Assembly: GCF_001280305.1 (NCBI RefSeq)
Contig: NZ_CP012623.1
Span: 992,001 to 1,056,000 of the forward strand
DNA: 64,000 bases
Direction of reading: 5' to 3'
Source of the DNA: Hymenobacter sp. DG25A
Lineage (GTDB): Bacteria; Bacteroidota; Bacteroidia; Cytophagales; Hymenobacteraceae
The notes under the pieces were generated by a model. That model was not told the DNA's origin and ran no database searches. It worked only from the letters and a program-made list of their open reading frames with translations. Of the stretch, positions 34,021 through 43,000 are shown piece by piece. Positions within the stretch are counted from its first letter, which is position 1, and the number at the start of each line of letters is the position of its first letter. The position numbers were made by a program, and so were the translations under genes.

Positions 34021-35451
34021 ATGAAAATTCCCCAGCTTCCTGATCTTCCTTTATTCCAGACAATAGCGCAAGCCGCCGGCGAACTGGGCTACCCGGCCTA
34101 CGTCATCGGGGGCTTTGTGCGTGACCTGGCTTTGGAGCGCCCCAGCAAGGACGTAGATGTGGTGTGCGTGGGAGACGGTATCCGGCTGGCGCAGGAGGTA
34201 GGCCGCCGCCTGCCTTCCCAGCCCCGCGTAACGGTATTCCGCAACTTTGGCACGGCCATGCTGCCCACGCCGGAGGTGGAAATTGAGTTTGTGGGGGCCC
34301 GCCGGGAAAGCTACCGGGCCGAGTCGCGCAAGCCGGAAGTGGAGGCCGGCACGCTGGAAGAAGACCTGGCCCGCCGAGACTTCACCATCAATGCCTTGGG
34401 CCTGAGCCTGAACCCCCAGGACTTTGGTACTCTGATTGACCGCTACGACGGCATAGGCGACCTAAAGCGGAAAATCATCCGCACGCCCCTCGACCCCGAT
34501 ATTACCTTCTCCGACGACCCGCTGCGCATGATGCGCGCCGTGCGCTTTGCCACTCTGCTTGATTTCGATATTGAGCCGGAAACCTTTGATGCCATTGCAC
34601 GCAATAAGGAGCGCATCCGCATTGTATCGCAGGAGCGGATTACGGACGAACTCAACAAGATTATTATGACGCCGAAACCCAGCTATGGGTTTAAGCTGCT
34701 GTTTCATAGCGGACTGCTGCCGCTGATTTTTCCCCGTATGGCACAGCTGCACGGCGTGGAGAAAGTAGGCCAGCACGCCCACAAAGACAACTTCTATCAC
34801 ACCCTGCAGGTGCTGGATAATGTGGTAGCCACCGGCGGCGACCTGTGGCTACGCTGGGCCGCCATTCTGCACGACATTGCCAAACCCGCCACCAAGCGCT
34901 ACGACCCCAAAGTGGGCTGGACGTTTCATGGCCACGAAGACAAAGGCGCCCGTTGGGTGCCGCACATTTTCACAGAGCTGAAGCTGCCCCTGGGCGAGGA
35001 AATGCGCCAGGTGCAAAAGCTGGTGCGCCTGCACCTGCGGCCTATTGCGCTGGTAAAGGAAACCGTAACCGACTCCGCCGTACGCCGCCTGCTGTTTGAA
35101 ACCGGCGACGATATTGACCGCCTGATGCAGCTCTGCAAGGCCGATATAACCAGCAAAGACCACCAGCGCGTGGCGCGTTATCTGCGCAACTTCGAGCGGG
35201 TGGAAGAGAAGCTGAAAGAAGTAGAGGAGAAGGACCATCTGCGCAATTTCAAGCCGGTTATCACGGGCGAAATCATTATGCAGACGTTTAATCTGAAGCC
35301 TTCCCGCGCCGTGGGCGAACTAAAGGAGGCGGTACTGGAAGCTATTCTGGAGGGCCAGATCAGGAATGAGTTTGAGGAAGCCTTCGCCTTCCTGTTGCAG
35401 CTCGGTAAGGCGAAGGGTCTTCCTCAGGGTCATCATTCACTCACCAAATAG
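34021..35451 (+). CDS. CCA-adding / poly(A) polymerase family tRNA nucleotidyltransferase with HD domain
   Basis: 476 residues from ATG 34021. Class II nucleotidyltransferase: VIGGFVRD (28-35), metal-binding DVDVV (44-48), RRDFTINALG (~120) and DPLRMMRAVRFA. Around residue 284 an HD domain (RWAAILHDIAKPAT, GHEDKGARW) follows, as in Bacteroidota enzymes that add CCA to tRNA 3' ends and may trim 2',3'-phosphates. CCA and poly(A) polymerase cannot be separated with certainty by motif, but a single such gene with HD domain in Bacteroidota is usually the CCA enzyme. Length normal. Confidence 0.9.
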   Translation: MKIPQLPDLPLFQTIAQAAGELGYPAYVIGGFVRDLALERPSKDVDVVCVGDGIRLAQEVGRRLPSQPRVTVFRNFGTAMLPTPEVEIEFVGARRESYRAESRKPEVEAGTLEEDLARRDFTINALGLSLNPQDFGTLIDRYDGIGDLKRKIIRTPLDPDITFSDDPLRMMRAVRFATLLDFDIEPETFDAIARNKERIRIVSQERITDELNKIIMTPKPSYGFKLLFHSGLLPLIFPRMAQLHGVEKVGQHAHKDNFYHTLQVLDNVVATGGDLWLRWAAILHDIAKPATKRYDPKVGWTFHGHEDKGARWVPHIFTELKLPLGEEMRQVQKLVRLHLRPIALVKETVTDSAVRRLLFETGDDIDRLMQLCKADITSKDHQRVARYLRNFERVEEKLKEVEEKDHLRNFKPVITGEIIMQTFNLKPSRAVGELKEAVLEAILEGQIRNEFEEAFAFLLQLGKAKGLPQGHHSLTK

Positions 35452-35481
35452 ACCCCTTTCTCAATCTCATCCTGCCAATAG

Positions 35482-35527
35482 AGGCCGGTCGGGGCCCGAG
35501 GGTTGCCCGGCCGGCCTTTTATTTTTT
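35482..35527 (+). terminator. Terminator after the nucleotidyltransferase gene
   Basis: AGGCCGGTCGGG (35482-35493) pairs with 35506-35517 (one G-T), followed by TTTTATTTTTT. Confidence 0.85.
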
Positions 35528-35614
35528 GGGCAGTAGTAAAACCGTATAAAAGTGCCGCAAAGGTGCGGCTATTATTAGGTAGTTCGTGAAAACGCGTATT
35601 AAGGTTTCAATAAG

Positions 35615-38203
35615 TTATTCCGCTTGCTCCTTATTGAGTGGGCGTACGTGGGAGTCGCCCGATTCATCCTTTTCTACGCTGTTAGGGTTGCCGGCATAGT
35701 ATACGTTGCTGGAGCCAGTTACTTCAGCCTGAAGACGTTCTGACACACGCACCCGGGCCTTGCTGGCACCGGAAAGGTCCAGGGAAGCGCGGTTGGTCCG
35801 CAGATTCAGGGCCTCAACACTACACAAGCCGGACTCATCTACTTTCAGCTCCCGAGCTTCGCCGCGCACGGCGGTTTTGCAGGCGCCGCTCAGCTCCAGC
35901 TCCAGGCGGGGTACATTCACATTCAGCTTGGCCGCGCTGGCGCCGCTTTGCTCTACTTGCAGGGGCTCGCCGGAGAAACCGGCTATGTCGCCCAAGCTGG
36001 CACCACTTAGCTCAATGTGGCGCAGGGTGGGTAGCTGTATACGAATGAGAATGGCGTCTTTCATATCAGAAAGACCAAAGAGGCCACCGCGGCGGGAGAA
36101 AATGGAAACACGGTCGCCAGTGGTTTCTACGCGCAGGTTGCGCAGGTCGCGCTCATTGCCGGCCGCCTCAATCTTATAGGTGTCGCCGCGGCGCACATAT
36201 ACCCGGTAAGCACCGCTTACTTCTATCTGGCTGAAATCCTTGTTGCTGAAGGAGCGGCGGCCGCCCTCGTACGCGTCGAGATTGGTGGGGAAATCCAGGT
36301 TGCCTATTTCAATGTTCACGTTGCGGTCCTCGTCATCGGAGTCAACACTTACATTAAAATCACCCTCATTGTTATTGTCCTCGTCCGCATCAAAGTTTTC
36401 CAGGGCACTGGCGGGGCAGTTGATGCATTCCAGCAGGTTGCCGTTCATGCGGAAGGTGTAACGCTCCACATCGGAAGGAATGGTAGAGTTCACAAAGAAC
36501 TCGCTGCCCAGCCAGTCGGCAAATTCGCGGGTCATGCGGTACTGGCGGCCACGGGGCAGGCGGAGCGTGAGCATCAGATGCTGTTCGCGCAGGCGGGCTC
36601 CGGGGGCATACCGGAAATGGTTGTCGAAGATGAGGGTAGAATCGTTGGCGGCGCGCATGCGGTATACCACGCTGCTGGCGGCTGTGCGGTTAGCCTCCGC
36701 TTCGGTAGGGCCTTTGGCCGTTACCTCCTGCAGCACACTAATGGCCTGGCCACTGTCGGCGGCTACCAACTCAGAGCCCGCAAAATGGCCCTGGCTGACG
36801 TAGTGCAGATCCAACTTAACCGGGTTTTTGGTGAGGGTCGGAAACTTTATTTCCTGAGTATGCTCGCCATCTTCCTGGTAGTTGCTGCTGATTTTAATGC
36901 CGCCAAATACGGAGCCTACAATACCCAGCATCCAGAGACCCAGCAGAGTAAGAGCAGCCGAGCGGCGCAGAATGGTGCGGCGGAGCAGCAGGCCAACTCC
37001 CGTGAGCAACATGGCCAGGGCGGGAATGGCTGCCGCGAGGAAGGCACTTAGCAGGAACCACCAGGGCAGGTCACCAAACATGGTATATACCGGTACGCCA
37101 TCCAGATGAATATTTTCGGAGGTCAGAATGCCCAAGCCAGCGCCTAAGCCTACCAGTGTGCCAATCAGCAGGCTGAAACCTAAGATAATCAGCATAACCG
37201 CTACAAAAATCCGGATAGCGGAGCCAATCAGATTTAATAAAGGACGCAGGTTACGGAACAACTCTTCCAGAAAGGTACCTACCGGGCGGTTGGTGCCTGT
37301 GGTAGCGCCCGCCTCAAAGGCCTGGTTGCGCAGGTTGGTGTCAATGCCCGAAAGCGTTACGGCATCACCGCGCATCCGGAGTCTGTCGGAGGCCGTTTTG
37401 GCCTCCGGCAGTAGAATCCAGAGAATAATATAGAGCGGAATACCAAAGCCTACGAAGATGCCAAGCACAAACAGCAGGCGGAACAACACCACATCGTACT
37501 TAAAGTAGGCTGCCAGGCCCGCCGAAACACCGCCTATTTTGCCGTTGTCGGTATCCCGATAAAGCTTTTTGAAGGTGGGGTCCTCCTCAGTGGGGGTGAG
37601 GTCGTAGCGCTTGGGCAGCGCAATCCAGAGCACGATGTAAGTGATAAGGGCAAAGCCCCCGAGGTTGAAGCCTTCCACATGGAAATCATTGTCGTTGAAA
37701 TCCAACACGCCCATTACGAGCGGTCTGATGAAGAACAGAGCCAGGAAGATAAGGCGTACCCACAGCGGATTGATGGAAAAGTAGCGGGCAATGCCAGCGG
37801 CTACCCCCGCAATTTTGCGGTTAGCCATGTCGCGGTAGAGGCGATGGGGCTCTTCGGCGGTGGTGCCTGCGGCATTGCTGGCTGCGGGCATGCGGCCATT
37901 TACTACGGCCTCGTGCAGTTCGTCCTCATCCAGTTCATCGGCACTCTGAAACTCACTGACGCGGCCCATTTTGGCGGTCATTTCTTCTACATCCCCCAGC
38001 GTAATCACCTGCTTGGTGGAGGATAGGCGGGCGGCAAAGAGCTCGGCAATACGCCCCTCAATATCCGACACGATTTCATCGTGCCCTGGGTAGCCCGAGA
38101 AGTGCGCTCGTACTTCGGCCAGATAGCGGCCGAGTACTTCGTAGCCATCTTCCTCAATGTGGAAGATCAGGCCCTGCAGGTTAATACTGATGTTCTTTTT
38201 CAT
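35615..38203 (-). CDS. Membrane protein with two PspC domains and a C-terminal GIN (DUF2807) adhesin-head domain
   Basis: 862 residues from ATG 38203. N-terminal ~100 residues are a helical cytosolic module (KKNISINLQGLIFHIEEDG...). PspC domain 1 begins at ~120 (RLYRDMANRKIAGVAAGIARYF) and PspC domain 2 at ~212 (KLYRDTDNGKIGGVSAGLAAYF), each followed by membrane helices; several more hydrophobic helices lie around 330-430. From ~450 the chain is extracytoplasmic and beta-rich. Residues ~655-845 form a GIN domain (FSQIEVSGAYRVYVRRGD, ELSGASLGDIAGFSGE, LDLSGASKARV). PspC proteins sense envelope stress, so this looks like a membrane sensor joined to a beta-helix ectodomain. It is 44 bases after padR in one operon. 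Confidence 0.88.
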   Translation of the reverse strand: MKKNISINLQGLIFHIEEDGYEVLGRYLAEVRAHFSGYPGHDEIVSDIEGRIAELFAARLSSTKQVITLGDVEEMTAKMGRVSEFQSADELDEDELHEAVVNGRMPAASNAAGTTAEEPHRLYRDMANRKIAGVAAGIARYFSINPLWVRLIFLALFFIRPLVMGVLDFNDNDFHVEGFNLGGFALITYIVLWIALPKRYDLTPTEEDPTFKKLYRDTDNGKIGGVSAGLAAYFKYDVVLFRLLFVLGIFVGFGIPLYIILWILLPEAKTASDRLRMRGDAVTLSGIDTNLRNQAFEAGATTGTNRPVGTFLEELFRNLRPLLNLIGSAIRIFVAVMLIILGFSLLIGTLVGLGAGLGILTSENIHLDGVPVYTMFGDLPWWFLLSAFLAAAIPALAMLLTGVGLLLRRTILRRSAALTLLGLWMLGIVGSVFGGIKISSNYQEDGEHTQEIKFPTLTKNPVKLDLHYVSQGHFAGSELVAADSGQAISVLQEVTAKGPTEAEANRTAASSVVYRMRAANDSTLIFDNHFRYAPGARLREQHLMLTLRLPRGRQYRMTREFADWLGSEFFVNSTIPSDVERYTFRMNGNLLECINCPASALENFDADEDNNNEGDFNVSVDSDDEDRNVNIEIGNLDFPTNLDAYEGGRRSFSNKDFSQIEVSGAYRVYVRRGDTYKIEAAGNERDLRNLRVETTGDRVSIFSRRGGLFGLSDMKDAILIRIQLPTLRHIELSGASLGDIAGFSGEPLQVEQSGASAAKLNVNVPRLELELSGACKTAVRGEARELKVDESGLCSVEALNLRTNRASLDLSGASKARVRVSERLQAEVTGSSNVYYAGNPNSVEKDESGDSHVRPLNKEQAE

Positions 38204-38247
38204 CTGGTGCTGCGGTTCAGAAAATACTGGTCAGAAACTGCCGGCCG

Positions 38248-38595
38248 TTATTCGGCGGCGGAGGTGGAAGGGTGGGTGCGGATAATCTGGATAGAATCCT
38301 CGATTTCCTCCCACGTCAGGCGCAGCTGGTGCAGGAAATCCTGCCCAATGGCCGTGAGCGTGTAATACTTGCGGGGCGGACCGGAAGTGGATTCTTTCCA
38401 GGTATAGTCCAGCAAACCGGCATTTTTCAGGCGAGTGAGCAGCGGGTAGAGGGTGCCCTCTACCACAATCATGCGGGCCGCCGTCAGCTCTTCGAGCATG
38501 TCGGAAGCGTAAACCTCGCCCCGGGCAATGATTTCCAGGATGCAGAACTCCAGAATTCCCTTCCGCATCTGCACTTGGGTGTTCTCTACTTTCAT
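38248..38595 (-). CDS. PadR family transcriptional regulator
   Basis: 115 residues from ATG 38595; a longer frame reaches 38658 but crosses the promoter. Winged helix: MRKGILEFCILEIIARGEVYASDMLEEL (~10-37), GTLYPLLTRLKNAGLL recognition region, and a beta wing ending YTLTAIGQDFL. The C-terminal helix is short, as in PadR subfamily 2. Likely a repressor of its own operon with the PspC/GIN protein. GGTACT direct repeats in and near the promoter are candidate operator half-sites. Confidence 0.92.
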   Translation of the reverse strand: MKVENTQVQMRKGILEFCILEIIARGEVYASDMLEELTAARMIVVEGTLYPLLTRLKNAGLLDYTWKESTSGPPRKYYTLTAIGQDFLHQLRLTWEEIEDSIQIIRTHPSTSAAE

Positions 38596-38929
38596 AGGGC
38601 TGACGCGTGGTAGTGGATGAAGAATGAGACAAAGATAGTAAAAGGTACTATGCAACACAAGGTACTTGTAGAAATATTTTTCAGGAATAATGCGTTTTAT
38701 AAATTTTTGTTGGAATAAGTCCAGTTTCTCCTATATTAGTACCATGCGCAGGCCTCGTTTCTTAGGGGTTTAGAACATCACCCCCGGTTTTACAGGTCTT
38801 TGCTGTCAATGCCGGAAACCTGAGAACCTGGGCACTTTTTAGCCTGTTTTATTTCTAATAGTATAGTCGCACTATTACCCGGATATTTGCGTTGTGCAAC
38901 GAATTCTACGCCTCTCTGCCCCTTACTCT
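38596..38929. other. Divergent intergenic region padR / porV-like
   Basis: 334 bases. The padR promoter and GGTACT repeats lie at the left. At 38882-38889 a GATATTTG (one base off TAnnTTTG) may serve the porV-like gene. The middle is A/T-rich with no further recognised element. Confidence 0.5.
38630..38660 (-). promoter_or_regulatory. Promoter of the padR-PspC/GIN operon with candidate operator repeats
   Basis: On the - strand TTG (38660-38658), 20-base spacer, TATCTTTG (38637-38630). AAGGTACT occurs at 38642-38649 and 38659-38666, 17 bases apart, and an inverted copy AGTACC at 38738-38743. The first lies between the -33 and -7 elements, as expected for a repressor site. Confidence 0.6.
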
Positions 38930-40036
38930 ATGCCGCACTTTTCCCGTCTTGCCCGGTTTCTGATTTTTAGTGGCCTTGGATGGGCCTCGGTATCAACGGC
39001 TTTGGCACAGAGCGAAGACCGCACGCCCAAGTATGCCAATGAATTTCTGAACATCGGGGTAGGGGGGCGCGCCCTTTCCATGGGCAACACGCAGGTAAGC
39101 CTGGCCCAGGATGCCACGGCCGGCTATTGGAACCCGGCCGGCCTGCTGGCGCAGAAAACCAAGTACGATGCCGTGCTCATGCACTCTGAGCTCTTCTCCG
39201 GCATTGTGAAAAACGACTATGCCGCCTTCTCGATGCCGCTGGATGAGCGCAGCGCTATTGGCGCCAGCATCATCCGCCTAGGGGTAGATGATATTGCCGA
39301 TACCCGCGCCCTGGTAAACGAGTACGGCCAGATAGACTACAACCGTATTAACTACTTCTCCGTGGCCGACTATGCGCTGCTGCTTTCCTATGCCCGCAAG
39401 CTGGACATGGTGGAGGGCCTGCAGGTAGGCGCCAATGGTAAAATCATTTACCGCAATGTGGGCAGCTTTGCCACGGCCTGGGGCTTTGGCGTTGATGCCG
39501 GTGCCCAGCTGCGGCGCGGCGACTGGCAGTTTGGCCTGATGGCCCGGGATATAACTACTACCGTTACGGCGTGGTCCATCAACAGCGAGAAGTTTAAAAC
39601 CAGCACGCAGGATACCCTGGCCATACCTAAAAGCAGTGCCGAGGTAACCCTGCCCCGCTTTGTATTGGGCGCCGCCCGCACTATCAAACTGCCGGGCCAG
39701 TTCACGGCCTTGCTCGCTACAGATCTGGAGCTCACCACGGATGGCAAGCGCAATACTCCCATTTCCACCAGCTTCGTGAGCGTGGATCCGCATGTGGGCC
39801 TGGAAGTTGGCTACCATAATGTTGCTTTTTTACGTGGTGGGGTCAGCAACTTTCAAAAAGTGAAAGCAGTGGGCACCGGCAAGGAAGAATGGCGCGCCCA
39901 GCCCAGCCTCGGCGTGGGGTTTACTACCAGCGGCCTGCGCCTAGATGTTGCCTTGTCACGCCTAGCAGTAGAAAAGGTAGGGCAACGCTCCCAAACCAAC
40001 TCCATTATTGTTTCGCTTGGCTACAGCTTTCAATAA
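38930..40036 (+). CDS. porV: PorV/PorQ family outer-membrane protein of the T9SS
   Basis: 368 residues from ATG 38930 (an upstream TTG frame from 38894 adds 12 residues ahead of the signal peptide). Signal peptide to about residue 27 (…STALAQ). Mature N terminus has KYANEFLNIGVGGRALSMGNTQVSLAQDATAGYWNPAGL, the typical FadL-like PorV/UPF0164 start. The remainder is beta-barrel and ends in the aromatic strand IIVSLGYSFQ. PorV shuttles T9SS cargo from the translocon to PorU. It directly precedes porU (55 bases), which supports a PorV rather than PorQ identity, though motif alone does not separate them. Confidence 0.85.
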   Translation: MPHFSRLARFLIFSGLGWASVSTALAQSEDRTPKYANEFLNIGVGGRALSMGNTQVSLAQDATAGYWNPAGLLAQKTKYDAVLMHSELFSGIVKNDYAAFSMPLDERSAIGASIIRLGVDDIADTRALVNEYGQIDYNRINYFSVADYALLLSYARKLDMVEGLQVGANGKIIYRNVGSFATAWGFGVDAGAQLRRGDWQFGLMARDITTTVTAWSINSEKFKTSTQDTLAIPKSSAEVTLPRFVLGAARTIKLPGQFTALLATDLELTTDGKRNTPISTSFVSVDPHVGLEVGYHNVAFLRGGVSNFQKVKAVGTGKEEWRAQPSLGVGFTTSGLRLDVALSRLAVEKVGQRSQTNSIIVSLGYSFQ

Positions 40037-40091
40037 CCCCATTGCCTGAAAACTCTCAGTCCCTTTTGCCGAGCATTTCATCAATTGCTAT

Positions 40092-43000
40092 ATGAATCAC
40101 CGATACATGTTAACTAAATGGCGTAATAGCTTGCAGTGGTGCGCCCTGCTGGTCTTGTTACTGTCTGGCTTACCGCTTGCCGCTCAGTCGGGCCCTTATG
40201 GCAACGAGTGGATTGTAGCCGGCCAGCCTTACTATAAGATAAACGTGGTGCGCGATGGCATCTACCATCTGGATTACCAATATCTGACCAAGGCCGGTAT
40301 TACAGGCGTCAATCCACAGGATTTCCAACTGTACCGGCGCGGCAAGGAAGTGGCTATCTATGTAGGAGGCAATACCTCTTCCCTGGATCAGACTACTTAT
40401 CTGGAATTCTACGGCCAGCGCAATGATGGCCAGTTGGACCGGGATATGTACCTCAAGGCTAAGGACCAGCCGCATCAGTACTATAGCATGTTTTCGGATA
40501 CAGCTGCTTACTTTCTTACCTGGAAGACAGGAACGGCAGGGAAGCGCATGGCTGAGTCCAATCAGGTGGGTTCGAATCCGCATGCCTATTGGTGGCAGAG
40601 CCGGTGGAGAATTCCTACTAATAGCTACTTATCTGGTGATAATGGGCTTTTAGCATTCGCTTCATGGGCTGAACCCGGGGAGGCTTATTTGTCTGGAGAT
40701 ATCAACAAAGAGGATCCAGGAATTGGATTTGACTTGGATAGTATTTTCAATTTCGTGCGTACTGGGCCATCTCCTAGGCTCACCTTCGCGCTGGTAGGAA
40801 GTACAAATGTGGCCCACACAGCCGATGTAAGGTTCTTTCCTCAAGGGAGTACTACGCCTAGTCTACTTACCTCAATCAAATTCAAGGGCTTTGAAACGTC
40901 AACCCAAACACTTGGAGTCAAGGCTTCTGATATAGGGACAAACGGTAAGTTTAAATCAACTTACTCAATACACAGTCTGACTACAGATCCTGGTGACAGG
41001 TTTAGATGGGGATTCTTTCGTCTGCGTTACCCCCAGTTGCCTCGTTGGAATACCTCCCTTTCAGTAACATTCGAAAATGACTCTACTCTAGCTGGCCCTG
41101 CCTATTATGTTCTGGATAGTATTCCGGCTACAACACATGGGTATGACATTACTAATCCAGGGGCTATTGAACGCATTGAGGGGCAAGCACTGAGTGGTAG
41201 CAAACGGGGATTTGTATTTCCTGCTGCTACTGGGCAAACAAGAAGTTTAGTAGTAGCAGATGTCGCCAAAGCATTGGTGCCAAGTCCAGCTCGAAAAATT
41301 GAATTCCGTACAATTGACCCTGCTAAAGTAGGCTTTCTAATTATCAGCCACCCAGTGCTTATGCAGCCTGCTGCGGGAGTCAATAATCCGGTCAGAGCAT
41401 ATGCTGAATATCGGGCATCAGCAGCTGGTGGCAAGTATGATACCCTAGTTGTCACCAGTCAGCAACTCTATGACCAGTTTCACTATGGGGAAACTTCACC
41501 GCTAGCCATTCGCCACTTTGCCAAGTGGCTTATAGCAGGTGCACCCAATACCACCCGCTATATGTTAATGTTGGGGCGTGGGCTGATACCTGGTGAAAGA
41601 AGTGGCGGAGTATTATACCGGCAGAATGAAGCTAATTTGCCAGAAAAGAACCTGGTACCTACCACTACGCGGGCGGCATCCGATATTTTCTTCTCAGCTG
41701 ATTGGGAAACAGGCTCCTACCTAGCTAAAATTCCAACCGGGCGAATAGCAGCCCGTACCTCGACGGATGTACTGAATTACCTGAATAAGGTGAAGGAACA
41801 TGAGGCTTTAGGCAATGAGGCTTGGCGCAAGAACGTATTGCATATGGCGGGGGGGGAGGATAAAGCCCAACAGGCCCAATTCCTGGCCTATATGAATAAG
41901 TACAAGAAGCGGGTAGAGGCTCCTCTGTTTGGAGGCAAAGTAGTACGTACCATTACTAGAACACTTGAAGGGGATTATCAGCGTTTTCCGGTGTTCGTTA
42001 ATATAGCAGCAGAATTAAATGCTGGCCTTTCTCTAATTACCTATTTCGGCCATGGCTCGCCCACTGTATTTGATTTGAACGTTGGCAACCCGAACGACCC
42101 GGTCAATAACTATAATAACAAAGGCAAATACCCCGTATTCATTATAAATGGCTGCGCAGCCGGTCAGGCTTTTTCTGCATCCCCTAACTCTGTGGGAGAA
42201 GTATGGACACTGGCGCCTGAACGCGGGGCTATTGGCTTTCTGGCTGATTCTGATTTCGGTTATGAGCATCAGTTGGATTATTACTGCGACAACCTGTACA
42301 AAGCACTTTTCAATGACCCGGCGTGGTATGGCAAGCCTATTCCGGTGGTGTTCCGGGAAGTAGCCAGGCAGGTGCTGGAGCAATTCCCCGGCGACCCGCA
42401 CGCTGTGTCGCTGGCCATGAATACCATCTGGCAGGGTGATCCTACGTTGTCCCTATATGCTCCTGATAAGCCAGACTATGCCACCGATGATACGCGGTTA
42501 GAAGTGGCACCAGTGACCGGCCAGACCAAAGTGCAGGCTACTTCCTCCTCTTTCCTGTTGAAAATTGGGGCTAGTAATCTGGGCAAACTCACGCGCGACT
42601 CGCTGCATATTTCCATTACCCGCGAATACCCCTCCGCCAACGGTCGGGCCAATGATGTTATCACGCGCGTATTCCGCCCACTCAGCCGCGACTCCGTCCT
42701 GACTGTTGAGATTGCCAACACCGGCAACGTATTTGGCCAGAACCGCTTCACCGTCCTGTTGGATTATCCGGGCAAAGTAGATGAGCTGAACGAAGGCAAC
42801 AATCAGGCTTCTCTCACCTACAACTTCCTGCAAGGCGGCGTAACCTTGCTTTCTCCAATTGAGTTTGCCATTGTGCCCTCGAATTCAGTGCATTTAGTAG
42901 CGCAGAACAATGACCCCTTAGCCGCGCCCCGCGCTTTCGAATTTGAACTGGACACGGTTCCCACCTTCAACAGCCCGGCTGTGCAGCGTACCAGTGTTAC

